DNA of 64,000 nt from Jaminaea rosea (GCF_003144245.1 NW_020289984.1:248001-312000); one strand, 5' to 3'. Shown: positions 51,850 to 64,000, numbered from the stretch's first letter. Translations and numbers: made by a program. The notes: a model not told the origin generated them from the letters alone.

Positions 51850-52956
51850 TTAGCGCACGTCACCTCTCCTGACGAAGGGTACTCCCAACCCACTCAGAAG
51901 CTGCCTTGCCCGAAGCGTGGCCCTAGGCCCTCGCTGGTTGGTGATGCAATCGATCTGGAACCCAATCCCCCTGTTGCTATACGCATCCCAATTCACCTCC
52001 GTCTGCGGGAAGTAGCCCATTGCCTCTGGTCTCATTCCCAAGCTGACCACTCCGCTCATGGCTGCCGGGCTTCCCTCTGGCTGGCTGGAGGGCGGAAGGA
52101 GGAAGCCCTGGAATGTCCTCATCCTCGGCAGGACGAAGGTGACGAGGACGTCTAGGAAGTCCATTGCGACAGGCCGAGGGAGGACCGCCTGTACACCGAC
52201 GGGCATACCGGGGCGAATCTTGAATGAAGCCACGCCTGATTTGGCACGGAGGATCGAGATGTGACCCTGCGCTTTGTTGAGGTGCGTGGTAGTCGCATCC
52301 TTGTGGTCCAAACCAGAGGCAGGGTCTGCCCATGATCCCCTGGGCGTGAGTCCTGTAATGGCACGGAATTGCGCCACGAGAGGAAGGAGGGCATGTTTGC
52401 TGCTGATGGCATCTTCGCAGAAGGCGGTCAATACCACCCTGTCCAGAGCGACGAGGTCTTTGGTCGGGTCCTCGAAATTGGGTTTCACCGGGCCTGGCTG
52501 CAACGTCCTCGCTCCCCTCGGCGGGCGAGCGGGACGATTCTTTGCGTACGGATTGCTGGGGTCCCACCTACGAACAGAGTCGGACGTTGGGGCTGCGGCG
52601 AGCTTTTCGCTGGCAGTGAGCTTGGACCATTCGGGGTCGTGCGTCATGTAGAGGAGCGAGGGGGCGAGGGTACGACGATAGTGCTCTTCGTATCGATTGA
52701 GCTGGGTGGGGCCTACCGTGAGATGGGTGAGGGGAGAGTGAGCAGAGGAGGCAGTGGAGTTTGATGTTGATGGGCTGGGGTGGAGGATGTTGCGCGGAGG
52801 GACTAGGGATGATGGGGAGGCAGGAGGAGGGGGGGACGATGCCGGGGGGGCTGCCTTCGTTGCCGAGGTCGAGGCATAGCGAGCAGCAGATGATGAAGTG
52901 CTAGTAGATGTACTTGCCAGCCTCGTGAGGGCCGTGCGGCTTGATGACGAGGCCAT
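51850..52956 (-). CDS. MRPL7: mitochondrial large-subunit ribosomal protein uL5m
   Basis: Single exon, 368 residues. The Ser/Thr/Ala-rich presequence of about 75 residues (MASSSSRTALTRLAS) leads into a uL5 core: NRYEEHYRRTLAPSLLYM, then a fungal mitochondrial insert, VALDRVVLTAFCEDAISSKH, LVAQFRAITGLTPRG, SFKIRPGMPVGVQAVLPRPV, FLDVLVTFVLPRMRTFQGF, MGYFPQTEVNWDAYSNRGIG and a C-terminal QLLSGLGVPFVRR. uL5m contacts the central protuberance of the mitoribosome. It is divergent from uL13m with 254 bp between the starts. Confidence 0.92.
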   Translation of the reverse strand: MASSSSRTALTRLASTSTSTSSSAARYASTSATKAAPPASSPPPPASPSSLVPPRNILHPSPSTSNSTASSAHSPLTHLTVGPTQLNRYEEHYRRTLAPSLLYMTHDPEWSKLTASEKLAAAPTSDSVRRWDPSNPYAKNRPARPPRGARTLQPGPVKPNFEDPTKDLVALDRVVLTAFCEDAISSKHALLPLVAQFRAITGLTPRGSWADPASGLDHKDATTTHLNKAQGHISILRAKSGVASFKIRPGMPVGVQAVLPRPVAMDFLDVLVTFVLPRMRTFQGFLLPPSSQPEGSPAAMSGVVSLGMRPEAMGYFPQTEVNWDAYSNRGIGFQIDCITNQRGPRATLRARQLLSGLGVPFVRRGDVR

Positions 52957-53210
52957 TCTGTCAGCGTGTATGCGTATAGAGAGTGAGGAGGAGGAGTCGC
53001 AACCCTCTGCTTGTCGTCGTCGGCTCGTCGACCTCTCATCTTCTCAGCCCGCCCTCGACGACTCTCCGCCCGCTTTTCTTGACTTGCGCGCTTCCGAGTC
53101 CGAGCGAGCAGGCGGGGGAGCGGACAGGGCCAGTCGATGGACGATGGAGCAGCTGCTGCATTCATTCGTGTTGCAACTTTAGTATCCTGCTCAACACTTC
53201 ATCACCAAGC
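52957..53210. promoter_or_regulatory. bidirectional promoter of two mitoribosomal protein genes
   Basis: 254 bases between the start codons of uL5m (-) and uL13m (+), too short for two fully separate promoters in most fungi, so co-regulation is likely. No TATA box is evident. Confidence 0.55.
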
Positions 53211-53861
53211 ATGTCAAACGTGAGCACCAGATCGCCTTCTTGATCGCCTCCTTGCTATCTCAAGCTAACATCTGCCTCACCACGCTCCCCCTCCACAGCC
53301 GGCTCTTACTTTTCAGCGCCATTGGCACCACCTCTCTGCCTCCTCCCAAACCCTCGGTCCACTCTCAGTTCGCATAGCCACCCTCCTCATGGGCAAGCAC
53401 AAGCCCCGAGGTATCTACTCGCCCGCAAACGACCAAGCAGGTGACTACGTAGTGGTGACAAATGCCGAGAAGGTTGGCGTAACGGGCAAGAAGGCCGAGC
53501 AGAAGGTGTATTACAGACATAGCATGTATCCGGGAGGTTTGAAGGTTGAGCGATACCAGGAGAGGATGGAGAAGAAGCCGGAGGAGGTGAGTATGCGAGA
53601 GGGAGCAAAGAGGAAGGGACAAGCTGACCCGTGCCTGTCATCACGCCCGCGCAGATCATCCGCTCAGCCGTCTCAGGGATGCTCCCTAAGAACAAGCTGC
53701 GGGATCGTCGCCTGGCAAGGCTCAAGATCTTCGCGGGTGAGGAGAACCCCTTTGCGGCAAACATTGCGAGGAGGTACGATGTCTCAGGAGGTGTACAGTC
53801 ATCGGCTTCAGTCCAGGGTGTCGTCGATGCGATCAAGGAGCAGCAGGCTGGCAAGTCATAG
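53211..53861 (+). CDS. MRPL23: mitochondrial large-subunit ribosomal protein uL13m
   Basis: Exons 53211-53219 (MSN), 53299-53586 and 53655-53861, introns 79 and 68 nt, give 167 residues. The uL13 core is clear: [64 protein letters not shown] as a continuous stretch, [13 protein letters not shown], and after the last splice [20 protein letters not shown] and [11 protein letters not shown]. The three-codon first exon is supported by the ATG-TCA-AAC followed by GTGAGC and matches a common fungal layout for this gene. Confidence 0.92.
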
Positions 53862-53930
53862 CAACGGCCTCCCTCCCTGTCTCGTCCCTTTGCCGCCTGC
53901 GAACCTTCTGCGAACCTTCATATTGTACAT

Positions 53931-55013
53931 CTAGTAGTCCATTACACCTCCATTAGCATCACTGGCATGTCTGTCATCGTGGTCGTCATCGCCGTCGTCA
54001 TCGTCAAAATATCGCTCCTCGTCGAGGATCTCCTCCTGTCTCCTTGCGAGCTCGACAACACCGCCAGCCTCGCCTTCGCCTCTCGATGCTGAGGCTTGTG
54101 TCTCCCGTCTCTCTCCCTGATGAAGCGGTGATGAGTCCTCAAAGTCGATGCGCGCATACAAGGAGGATGGCAGGGTTGGCTGGGATGAGTAAGGGAATGA
54201 AGGGGTTGAGGCGGTCAGATTGATCCCCCTTCCCAGATGACGTCCCGACTGACTTACGTCGCCTTTGATGAAACGCTCCACGACCGCCCTTTGAAAGACT
54301 TGCATTAGCTCTTCCTCGATCTGCTCGTCATCTTCCTCGTCTTCCCCTTCCTCGACCTCTGCTCCGTGTAGCCCATCGCGCTCTTCTCTCTGCCTTTCTT
54401 GGTCCTCTTCCTCATCCTGCTCATCCATCAATCTAGCTAGCCTTGGGTGAGAAAAGAGATCGCCCTCGTGCGCTGGACCATACTGGACTGAGCTGGTCGT
54501 GCCCGCAGCCGCCTTGTAGCCGGGGACGGCGGCCGCTGGGTGATCGGGAAAGGGAGGGTCGAGCTGACGGGCAGCAGGGCGCCGGCATGGTGTAGGAAAG
54601 TGTCGCAATCGCGGCCGTGTGGTGCTACCTACTATCGAAGACCAGAGTTCGGGCAATCTCCGTCGGCTAGCCTCAAGGCCTAAAGTTGTTGTGGCGTCTA
54701 TGTCATCTTGGCCGCCGTCGCCGGAGAGACGGTCTGCACGGCGTGCCCAGCTTTGCCGCCTGTACATCACGAGTGGGATTCGGCTTCTCTCCTGAGCTGT
54801 GGTGACCTCAGCAAAGGGTACTAGTAGCTGTGATGGCAGGCTGTTGATGTACTTTGCGACAAAGTTGAGAGGAGAAGCTAGCATGCTTGCCCGTAAGTCT
54901 TGAACTTCGGAGGGCGGTATTGAGAGCCAAGCTTGCACTGCAGATATGAATTTGTCATCTAGCTGTGCTGGTGTTGGAGCCGCTGCGGTGCCCCACTCCT
55001 TGTCGTCGTCCAT
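53931..55013 (-). CDS. CCDC97-like acidic protein
   Basis: Frame of 360 codons, probably interrupted by an in-frame 78-nt intron (54257-54180, donor GTAAGT, acceptor CCCAG), leaving about 334 residues. Conserved-looking segments are GDLFSHPRLARLMDEQDEEE, a Glu/Asp block, EEELMQVFQRAVVERFIKGD, YARIDFED and LDEERYFDDDD, which match the CCD97-like C-terminal domain (DUF2052 type) in layout: Arg-rich stretch, acidic block, F-x-x-x-VxxRFixG, then Y-x-x-iDfdd and RYFD. Human CCDC97 associates with the spliceosomal SF3b complex. A second intron in the middle (around PELWSSIVGSTTRP) is possible because that segment is poorly protein-like. Function by family only. Confidence 0.65.
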   Translation of the reverse strand: MDDDKEWGTAAAPTPAQLDDKFISAVQAWLSIPPSEVQDLRASMLASPLNFVAKYINSLPSQLLVPFAEVTTAQERSRIPLVMYRRQSWARRADRLSGDGGQDDIDATTTLGLEASRRRLPELWSSIVGSTTRPRLRHFPTPCRRPAARQLDPPFPDHPAAAVPGYKAAAGTTSSVQYGPAHEGDLFSHPRLARLMDEQDEEEDQERQREERDGLHGAEVEEGEDEEDDEQIEEELMQVFQRAVVERFIKGDVSQSGRHLGRGINLTASTPSFPYSSQPTLPSSLYARIDFEDSSPLHQGERRETQASASRGEGEAGGVVELARRQEEILDEERYFDDDDGDDDHDDRHASDANGGVMDY

Positions 55014-55362
55014 GTTCAGGTTGCACCGATGTCACGGCTATGAAGTTTGTCAAAGATGGTTGCTCCCTCGCTCGCGTGGTGATCTCGCAGCAGCAGGGTC
55101 CACATTTCGAGATCTGGCGTCGACGAGCGGAGCGTCGCGTCTCGTCGTCTGAGATGAGCGTGGCTGGATGCGTCGGCGTCGAGCAGGCGATTGATCGACG
55201 GACCGACGGCTCCACCTTTCTTGCCTTCGTTACCCACCAGCCCGAGCACATCGAGGCGCGCTCGGACCTCTGCCTGCACCCCAGCCAGCATCGAGAGGTC
55301 CAGCGCTGACGGTGTTACCGCCACCACCACTGCCCTGTCTCCCTATCTCTCCGTCCATCACC
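55014..55362. promoter_or_regulatory. divergent upstream region between CCDC97-like gene and muskelin
   Basis: 349 bases between the start codons. Frames crossing it on both strands show no domain. Presumed shared promoter region. Confidence 0.4.
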
Positions 55363-58300
55363 ATGTCCTCCACCCCATCATCTGCAACGCGTCGCCCTGC
55401 GCCCACGACGAGCACCACCAATCCTTCTACGCTAGACGCCTTCGCGGCCAGCAAATCTGTCCCTCTACCATACAGCATCGCAGCCGTCTCATCCTATTCA
55501 GGTACCTATGAACCCTCCAACATCCTCACGGATAAGCCGCACGACCTCTCATCGCGCTGGTCCGGGGCGAGCGTAGCCGCAGTCGCTTCTTCCTCTGCCA
55601 CGACTTCTGCTGGAGGAGTGGCCGGAGCAGCAGCGGCGGCGGCAGCGGGAAGCAGTAGATCGGCAAATGTCCCAGCTGCGACGGTAGGTGGAGGAGCAGG
55701 GGGAGCGGGGAATGGGAAGCAGTACATTATCCTCAAGCTATCCCAGCTCGCAGTAGCAAGTGAGTCCCGCCCTCGCCTGTCCTTGCTCCGAATCTCACCT
55801 GCTCACTGGACCCCGACTTCGCTCATCTACCCTAGAATCCATTCTCTTCGGCAAATTCCACAAGGCTCACCCTTGCAACCTTCGCGACTTCAAAGTGTAC
55901 GGCGGCCCTTCTCCCGACCCTAACTCGGGGCTGTGGATGCGATTGCTGAGGGCGGGGTTAAGGAATGACGCGCAGCCCGAGGAGTTTGCGCTCAAGTGGT
56001 GTGATGCAGATGGGATGGTGAGCATTCTTGACGCTTCGAGTTGAATGATGGAGCGGAGTTTGACAGTTTCTGGCCCCTCACACTCGCAGCCTGTGCCCAT
56101 TCGCTACATCAAAGTCGTCCCTCTAGCAGCGCACAGCCCCAACTACAACTTCTCCGTATGGCACATCGCCCTCAAGGGGGTATGCGACAAAGCTTTGGTT
56201 AGTCGCGCCTCGCTGGAGTACGACGAGCATCGCGAGAGTTCGACGATGCGACTCATGCTCAAGCATCTCCGCTCGAGGGGACATCATGCCGCTTTTGAGG
56301 CATTGCTCAAGAGTAGCAAGCTCGACGCACCTCCGCTGGACGCGCACCAGAGGGAGCCAACTCCATCTCTGACGTCGTCCTCGTCGGGCTTGGACCATCA
56401 GCGTCCAACGCAGCGTCCCTTTGAGCACCCCATCGTGACCCAACTCTTCCAATCCATCATGAAGGGAGACTGGGATGCCGCCGAACGCTGCCTCGACATC
56501 TCTGCCGGCCAGGAATCTGCCTCCTCAGCCAACCTGAATCTCTTCGCACGCCATGTCTCGAAGCATGCTCACTCCGCTCACTGGCAGCGCATCAACGCAA
56601 CAGACGCCGATGGGGATATACCCTCTCCTCGTGGCGGGCATCAGCTAATCGTAGATTCTGCGAGGGGCACCGCGTACCTCTTTGGAGGCTGGGATGGGGC
56701 CAATGATCTCTGTGATCTGTGGATCTACTATATGGCGGAGAGCCGTTGGAGGAGGATCAGTGCGGATACGAGAGAGCAAGGGGGCCCAGGACCAAGGAGC
56801 TGCCACAAGATGGCGTTGAGTTCGAGGAGTGGTCTATTGTATGTCCTGGGCAGGTACGTCGACTATTCCGGTGGGCCAACGAGCTCCAGCTCGACGACAG
56901 CGGGTCCGACAACAGCGGGAGCAGCGTCATCGTCGTCGTCATCATCGGCGGGCAATGCGAACATCCCTCATCGTCTGCGAGCAGGGCGATACGACACCAG
57001 GCGAGACGCTCCTGCCACGAGCAGCACCAGCGGCACCGTCCCTGGCTCCTCACCCGACCCCAATGGCTCCAACTCCGCCTCACCGAATCCAACACACCCA
57101 CCCGCAGCAGCAGCTCCTCCTTCCTCGTCTCCGCGCCCGACTTCCCTCCAACCCTCCGCGACAACGAGCAACACCTCCCCACGCAACACGTCTCCCTATC
57201 CGACCTATCAATCCGACTTCTACCGCTTCTCCACCCGCTCAGAGCGCTGGGATCTACTGTCCCGTGACACTGCTGCCGATTGCGGGCCTAAACTCATCTT
57301 CGACCATCAAATGCTAGTGGACGACGAGTCTCAAATGCTCTACGTCTTTGGAGGTCGAGTCGCGCATTGGGACCCTGCACACTTTGAGCTGAGCGGGCTC
57401 TGGAAGTGGGACTGTATTCAGAGGACGTGGCATTTCGTTTTCGACGACGAGACGCGACTCGGGGACAAGATTCTGAGTCGAGCGGGGCATAGCATGTTGC
57501 TGGACACGGTCAAGCGACAATTGTGGGTTCTAGCCGGGCAGAGAGGAGAGACGTACCTTGCAGACATGCACGTGTACGACTTGACCACTAAAGCGGTCCG
57601 CGAGATCTCGCACGACTATAGCCAAGGGGGCAAAGGGCCTGAGGGAGGCTTTACGCAGCGCGCCACCATCGACTCGGGGAAAAGAGAGATCTACCTGTTT
57701 TCCGGATTGGTCAGGCGCAGTAGATGTAGCGATGAAAGAGTCAAAAGCGCGTTCTGGCAGTATAGAATGGAGGAGGATGAGTGGCGAGTGGTGTGGAGGG
57801 GCCAGGGTAGCGCGATTGCTGGTGGTGGCTCACAAGGCGGAGCGAGTAGCGGAGGAGACGTTGAGATGGACCTCAGCGAGATCGACGACGACGAGGACCC
57901 CGATGGCGACTCGACCGCTACTCCAGGTCTGCTCAGCGCGACACGCAAGAAAGCCAAGGCGACAGCGGCAGCCGCCGCTGCCCTAGCAGCATCGGAGCCA
58001 CGCCCGCGGTACGCATCCGAGATGGTGTACGATCCACGAACAGAGACCTTCCTCCTCTTCGGTGGCAATCCCGCCGACCCATCCGCCATGCCTGCACGTT
58101 TGGACGATCTCTGGTCCCTCAAGCTTATCCGCCCTGGGGTGTGCGAGGCACTACGACGGGCCAAGTTCACCTTGAGGCAGCAGAGGTTCAAGGAGATGAC
58201 CGCTCTGGGAGCAAGGGCTGCAGGCGGCGATGGACTGGCGGCGATGGAGGCGCTGATGTACTTGCAGACGCAGGTGGCTGAGGTGGTGGACCATGACAAG

Positions 58301-58744
58301 GCGCACGAGAGTAGGACCTTCCGGAAGCTCGTCGCTGGGCTACTTCAGCACAACGAGGGCGGCACGGATGCTAACATGGCGAGCCTTGGAGATGACGGCG
58401 ACGCAACGGTCACCCGCTCTAGCAGCACATCGGACCCACTCAACAGTCCTATCTCCTCGGACGGCCTCCCCTCAATGGACACGGACACGGGCGACATGGA
58501 TGACGAGATGCTCTCTATTTCTCAGACTCTTCCTCCGCGAGCTCAACATGCTGCTCGTCGTCATCCCGACTTGAGTCGGCTGCGTCCCTTGGAGGCAGGG
58601 CAGCGTGCCCCTGCCTTATACGCGCAACGTCTTGAGCTCTTCAGGGAGCTGCTCCGCTTCTACCCGCCCGAGGCTATCGAGCCCAGCGATGACGTTGGTC
58701 TGGCGGTGAGTGCCGCGCTTGTCAGAGGGGCGAATCGTCGATAG
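55363..58744 (+). CDS. MKLN1: muskelin, kelch-repeat subunit of the CTLH/GID ubiquitin ligase
   Basis: Exons 55363-55759, 55836-56017 and 56090-58744 give about 1077 residues. The N-terminal discoidin-like domain is recognisable from YEPSNILTDKPHDLSSRW, ILFGKFHKAHPCNLRDFKVYGG, GLRNDAQPEEFALK and IRYIKVVPLAAHSPNYNFSVW. LisH/CTLH helices follow (STMRLMLKHLRSRGHHAAFEAL, about 245). Six kelch blades: GGHQLIVDSARGTAYLFGGW, SCHKMALSSRSGLLYVLGRY, KLIFDHQMLVDDESQMLYVF, GHSMLLDTVKRQLWVLAGQR, GFTQRATIDSGKREIYLFSG and SEMVYDPRTETFLLFGGNPA. The C-terminus has RLDDLWSLKLIRP and the final LELFRELLRFYPPEAIEP. Compared with animal muskelin (about 735) it has low-complexity inserts in the discoidin domain (residues about 65-120) and between blades 2 and 3 (about 110 residues). 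Confidence 0.95.
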
Positions 58745-59072
58745 GCTCAAGCGATTGATTGTTGGAAGAGGTAGATCAATGGCATGTGATTCATGAGCTA
58801 GTCTAGTAGTGCGCTATGTGACCGTAATGAGTGAGCTGCTGAGTGAGCGAGAGCGAGCGAGCGAGCGTGTGTGCGCCGACGTGTGTCGCGTGGCTCCGCA
58901 ATGCCTGCATGCAAGTCGAGGGCATCACAAATCGGCGCGAAGAAAGTCCAGTTCGGTCCTGTTGCTCTTTCGAGGTCGAAGACGAGGCGGAACGAGAAAG
59001 CAGGCGAGGGGCGTTGGGCATTTTGAACATTCTCCTTCTCTTCTCAATTCCACAACCTCTTTCGTGCCCGAG
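58745..59072. other. intergenic region upstream of importin gene
   Basis: 328 bases with a GAGCGAGCGAGCGAGCG stretch at about 58847-58868. Presumed importin promoter. No gene. Confidence 0.4.
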
Positions 59073-62000
59073 ATGGATGCCCTCTATTCCATCTTCCAAT
59101 CGACGCTGAGCCCCGACCCGAACACGAGGGTGAGGGCCGAGCTCGACCTCCGGGCTACCGAGGCGCAGCCTGGTATGTTGCCTGGCGTGCTTCAGATTGT
59201 TGCGAGCGAGCAGGCAGATGGTACCATTAGGCAGGCGGCTGCGATGTGAGTGCGCGCAAGAGGATAGCGAGGATGACAGAGCATCGTCGATGCTGACCTG
59301 GCTATTTGTTTTCGGCTCCCTCTTGGCAGCTACCTGAAGAATCGCCTGCGCAAATCGTGGGACGATGAGGGAAACAATGCCTCGTCGTCCAAAGGCCCCG
59401 CCGCTGTCCCTCAACAAGACCGCGAGCCTATCAAGTCGTTGCTACTCCCCACACTCGTTTCAACCACTGGCCAGGTACAGGTACACGTCGCATCTGCCTT
59501 CCACACCCTCGTGCGAGCCGACTTCCCTTCCAAGTGGCCCGACCTCATGGACAATGTCGGCCGCCTTGTCAAGAGCCAGACGCCCAAGGAAGTCTACGGC
59601 GGTATTCGCGCTCTCCTTGAGATCGTCCGCGCCTTCCGCTGGATTGACGATGCTAACCTCATGGAGCCAATCGTCGCCTCGACGTTCCCTACCATCCTTG
59701 CGACGGGCACGCAGCTCCTTCAGTCCCCCGATGTCGACTCGCAGGATGTGGGCGCGCTCATCTATATCATACTGAAGGTGTACAAGAGCTCCATCAACAG
59801 TCAGATGACGTCGCACCACCAGAGCAACGAGAGCATCATTCCTTGGGGTAAATTCCTCCTCGACGTTGCGCAGCGTCCCGTCTCGTCTGCCTCGCTGCCC
59901 TCAGATGAGGACGACCGTGAAATCTGCCCTTGGTACAAGGCCAAGAAGTGGGCATGCTTCTCCCTCAACAAGCTCTTCTCGCGGTACGGTAACCCCTCGC
60001 AGCTTCCCTCAACCCTCCAGTCCTACAAGCCCTTTGCAGAGCGCTTTGTCGCCACCTTTGCACCGGAGATCCTCTCCGCCTACCTCCGCCTCACCGAGTC
60101 CTCGATCAAGGGCGAAGTCTGGCTCTCAAAGAAGCAGACGCACCTCATCCTCCGCTTCTACGAGGAGTGTGTCAAGCCGAAATCCACGTGGTCCCTTCTC
60201 AAGCCGCACGTCAATACGCTGGTGCAGCAGTTCGTCTTCCCGAGGCTCTGCACGAGGCAGGCAGACGAAGAGCTCTGGGAGCTGGATCCCGTCGAGTTCG
60301 TGCGATTCAACATCGACCCGATCGACATTGGTGGGCCGGAAACGAGCGCTTCGAGCTTTTTGACCGTCGTGGCCTCCAAGCGCACAAAGACAGCATTCCT
60401 TCCTCAGCTGGAGTTTGTCACCTCCGTCGTTCAAGCTTACCCTGCCTCGCGATCCGCGGCAGAGAAGGCAGGCGCACTTGCAATGTGCAAAGCGATGGAC
60501 CTGACGATGCTGCACCATCCCAAAGTCTCTACCAGTCTCGAGGGCTTCTTCTCCCAGTACGTCGTACCAGAGCTCACCTCTCAGGACAGGGTGCTCCGCT
60601 TCCGTGCCTGCCAGCTCATCTCAGCCTTCGGCAGCAAGATGGCATGGCGCAACTCTGCCAACCTCCAAGCCGCTTTCATGGGAGTCATGCAATGCGTGAC
60701 GGACGAGGAGCTGCCCGTGCGGGTCGAAGCCGCTGCGGCCTCCACGGTCCTCAGCGAGCACGATGAGATCCACGCAGCCATGGCTCCCAATGCCCCGCGT
60801 CTCATGCAAGAGCTCCTCAAGCTGTCCGACGAGCTCGAGCTTGACTTGCTCACCGAAGCCAAGAGCAAGGTGGTGGAGCGTTTCTCTGAGGAGCTCATGC
60901 CCTTCAGCGTGGAGCTTGTCGAGCAGATGAAGAACAGCTATGTGCGCCTCGTGGAGACTTACATGGCTTCGGCGGACATCGCAGAGGACGGAACGCACGA
61001 GTTCAACATCAACGATGGCGAGGGCGATCGTCTCTTTGCTGCCATTAGCGCATTGCAGACAATCTACTCTGTCCTCACCAGCTGTGACGAGAAGCCGGAG
61101 ATCCTCGCCCAACTCGAAGGGTCTGTGCTGCCCCTCGTGGCCTTCACCATCGAGAAGGAGGCAATCGAGCTCTACGATGACTGCTTCGACCTGCTGGACG
61201 TGCTCACTTTCTATCAGAAGAAGGTCTCGCCTGGCATGTGGGGCATCTTTGAGCTCATGGCCAAATCCTTCCTTGACGGAGCCGGGATCGACTACCTGGC
61301 TGAGATGCTCAGCACGTTTGACAATCTCGTGTCTTACGGCACAGACGTCTTCAAGTCCAACGAGAACTACCGCAAGTTGCTCCTCGGCATCTATGAGAAG
61401 GCGATGAAGTCCGATCAGCTCGGTCTGGGCGATCACCTCTCTGCTTGCAGGCTGGCGGATGTGGTGCTGCTCCTGCTGAAGGGTAGCATCGACGAATACG
61501 TGCCCATGATCGTCTCCACGGTCCTGCCACTGCTGGACGAGAGCAAGGCGCAAGGCGCAACCGCCAACCTGCGCAAGTGGGCTTGCATCGTCATCCTCGA
61601 CGCTCTCGTCTACGATGCAGGCCTGACGTTGCGCTGCCTCGAGTCGAGCGGGGCGACGCAACACTTCTTCACCTTGGCCTTGGGCCAGGTCGTGCCCAAG
61701 CTAGTCAAGGTACACGAGAAGAAGGTCGTGGCACTGGCGCTCATGAGCGTTCTTGGCCTGGACGAGGGGCAAGCACCGCAGGCCATTAAGGCTGGCGAGA
61801 CACAGCTCCTCACCTCTTTGCTGGACAATCTCGCAGGCATCCCGGAAGCGATCAAGCGCCAGCGTGCTTTGGAAGACGCCTTTGTGGACGATGAGGACGA
61901 GGATGCTGAGGAGGAGGACATCGACGGTGGAGCTGATGACATTGCGAGCCAAGTCATTAACGATGGGGACGATGATGCGGACGTGCACGACGAGGATAAC

Positions 62001-62360
62001 GAGTACCTCGAGCTTCTCGCACGCGAAGGCGCCCGTTTGCGCGCCAAGGCCGCTGCTGCTGCTGGCGCCTCGGCTGGAACAGGCGGTGACGAGTACGCAG
62101 ACGTGTCGTACGATGCGGACTCGGATGAGGAGGCCGATGAGGATGAGGACGAGGAGGGCGTCGTGTATGAGAGCCCGCTCGATGACGTGCCCGTGTTTGA
62201 CCATTTCCGTCAACTGATGACGCATCTGCAGAACACGCGACCCAACGTTCTTGCGGGGCTTGGCGCAGAAGGCTCGAGTAGGGTCACTGAGGTTGGGAGC
62301 ATCATGGATGAGAGGGTTAGGAGGGAGGAGGGCGACGAGAGTCAGGCGAGCATTCAGTAA
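59073..62360 (+). CDS. importin-7/8-type karyopherin (Sxm1/Nmd5-like)
   Basis: Nuclear import receptor of the importin-beta superfamily; yeast relatives Sxm1 and Nmd5 carry ribosomal proteins, Lhp1 and other cargo. Exons 59073-59245 and 59330-62360 (84-nt intron) give about 1067 residues. The N-terminal importin-beta (Ran-binding) region is MDALYSIFQSTLSPDPNTR, then EQADGTIRQAAAIYLKNRLRKSW across the splice, and ADFPSKWPDLMDNVGRLV. HEAT-like helical pairs continue throughout (for example CFSLNKLFSRYG, VRFNIDPIDI, RACQLISAFGSKM, YDDCFDLLDVLTFYQKKVSP). A long acidic loop lies near the C-terminus (about 875-960, with DDEDEDAEEEDIDGG), as in importin-7. The final GSSRVTEVGSIMDERV is less conserved. 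Confidence 0.93.
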
Positions 62361-62772
62361 GGGAGCATGAAGGGCCGGAGGCTGGAGAGGAGGAAGGAGT
62401 ATACCAAGTGAAATCGTAGATGCCGCAGGGATGTTTTTTGAAAACATGCGCAGTAGATTGCAGAATCTATCGGCCCGAGCTGAAGGGCGTGGGTAGGGCG
62501 CAAACCAGCCTCAGGCGTCGTGGCAGGTACGCTGCCCAAGATCTCAATCTCTTCATGTGGTGATTTTGGCTTTGCATTCTAGCACAGCGGCCGCTACATG
62601 GGGGGCTGCGCTGAAGTAGGATCGTCACAAATCGGATCTAGAGCTTAGCCAGTGAGATGCGCCCGGGCGAGGAGTTGTCCCTGTTTATTGCCTGCGCCAA
62701 AGCAGGTGGAAAGTCAGTTCATCAGTCAGAACTTCGTTTCGTAGTGAAAGAAAGATGTGCGCGCGCACACAC
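62361..62772. other. convergent intergenic region
   Basis: 412 bases between the stops of the importin and alcohol dehydrogenase genes. No gene supported. Confidence 0.5.
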
Positions 62773-63998
<1,226 letters not shown>

Positions 63999-64000
63999 GT

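Noticed and set aside
60621-61664. 347-codon minus-strand frame
   Set aside because: Antisense to the importin gene; composition (His/Leu/Val-rich) is that of a codon-bias shadow.

Overview
The window is nuclear DNA of a basidiomycete fungus, most likely a smut-like or yeast-like Ustilaginomycotina relative. The evidence is compact GC-rich genes on both strands, about 35 introns that are mostly 55-110 nt with GTGAGT/GTAAGT donors and CAG/TAG acceptors, and fungal gene content (SEC18, PMT4, DUR3, COA1, CCP1, muskelin, Sxm1-type importin). Species cannot be fixed from sequence alone.

Layout. Positions 1-5863 carry SEC18/NSF (-), a mitochondrial PP2C phosphatase (+) and a small-molecule/protein methyltransferase (-). 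Positions 5864-6430 hold a strong-looking promoter with a 5'UTR intron but almost no reading frame. Positions 6775-13967 are a non-LTR retrotransposon (LINE) with an intact ORF1 (CCHC, apparently with its own intron) and an intact 1556-residue ORF2 (AP endonuclease plus reverse transcriptase). An intron-containing tRNA-Ile(AAT) gene lies 820 bp beyond it at 14787-14872. An orphan gene (15161-16453, -) sits between this element and the eroded relic of a related LINE on the minus strand (about 16780-19125). This 6.4-19.1 kb stretch is the accessory part of the window.

From 19.4 kb on the window is dense conserved housekeeping sequence: COA1 (+), PMT4 (-), MTFP1/MTP18 (+), a short/branched-chain acyl-CoA dehydrogenase (+), a long coiled-coil protein (+), a CGI-58/CLD1-type hydrolase (+), urea transporter DUR3 (-), cytochrome b5 reductase (-), N-terminal glutamine amidase NTAQ1 (-), cytochrome c peroxidase (-), a small hydrophilic stress-type protein (-), a cyclopropane-synthase-like methyltransferase (+), a secreted Cys-Pro-Pro-Cys repeat protein (-), a seven-helix membrane protein (+), mitochondrial ribosomal proteins uL5m (-) and uL13m (+) from one shared promoter, a CCDC97-like protein (-), muskelin (+), an importin-7/Sxm1-like karyopherin (+) and class III alcohol dehydrogenase (-).

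At least eight genes act in or at the mitochondrion (PP2C/PTC5-like, COA1, MTFP1, acyl-CoA dehydrogenase, CCP1, uL5m, uL13m, probably the hydrolase), and two serve protein turnover (NTAQ1 for the N-degron path, muskelin for the CTLH/GID ligase). Splice sites given below were read by eye from frame continuity and donor/acceptor motifs; all listed junctions keep the frame unless noted.
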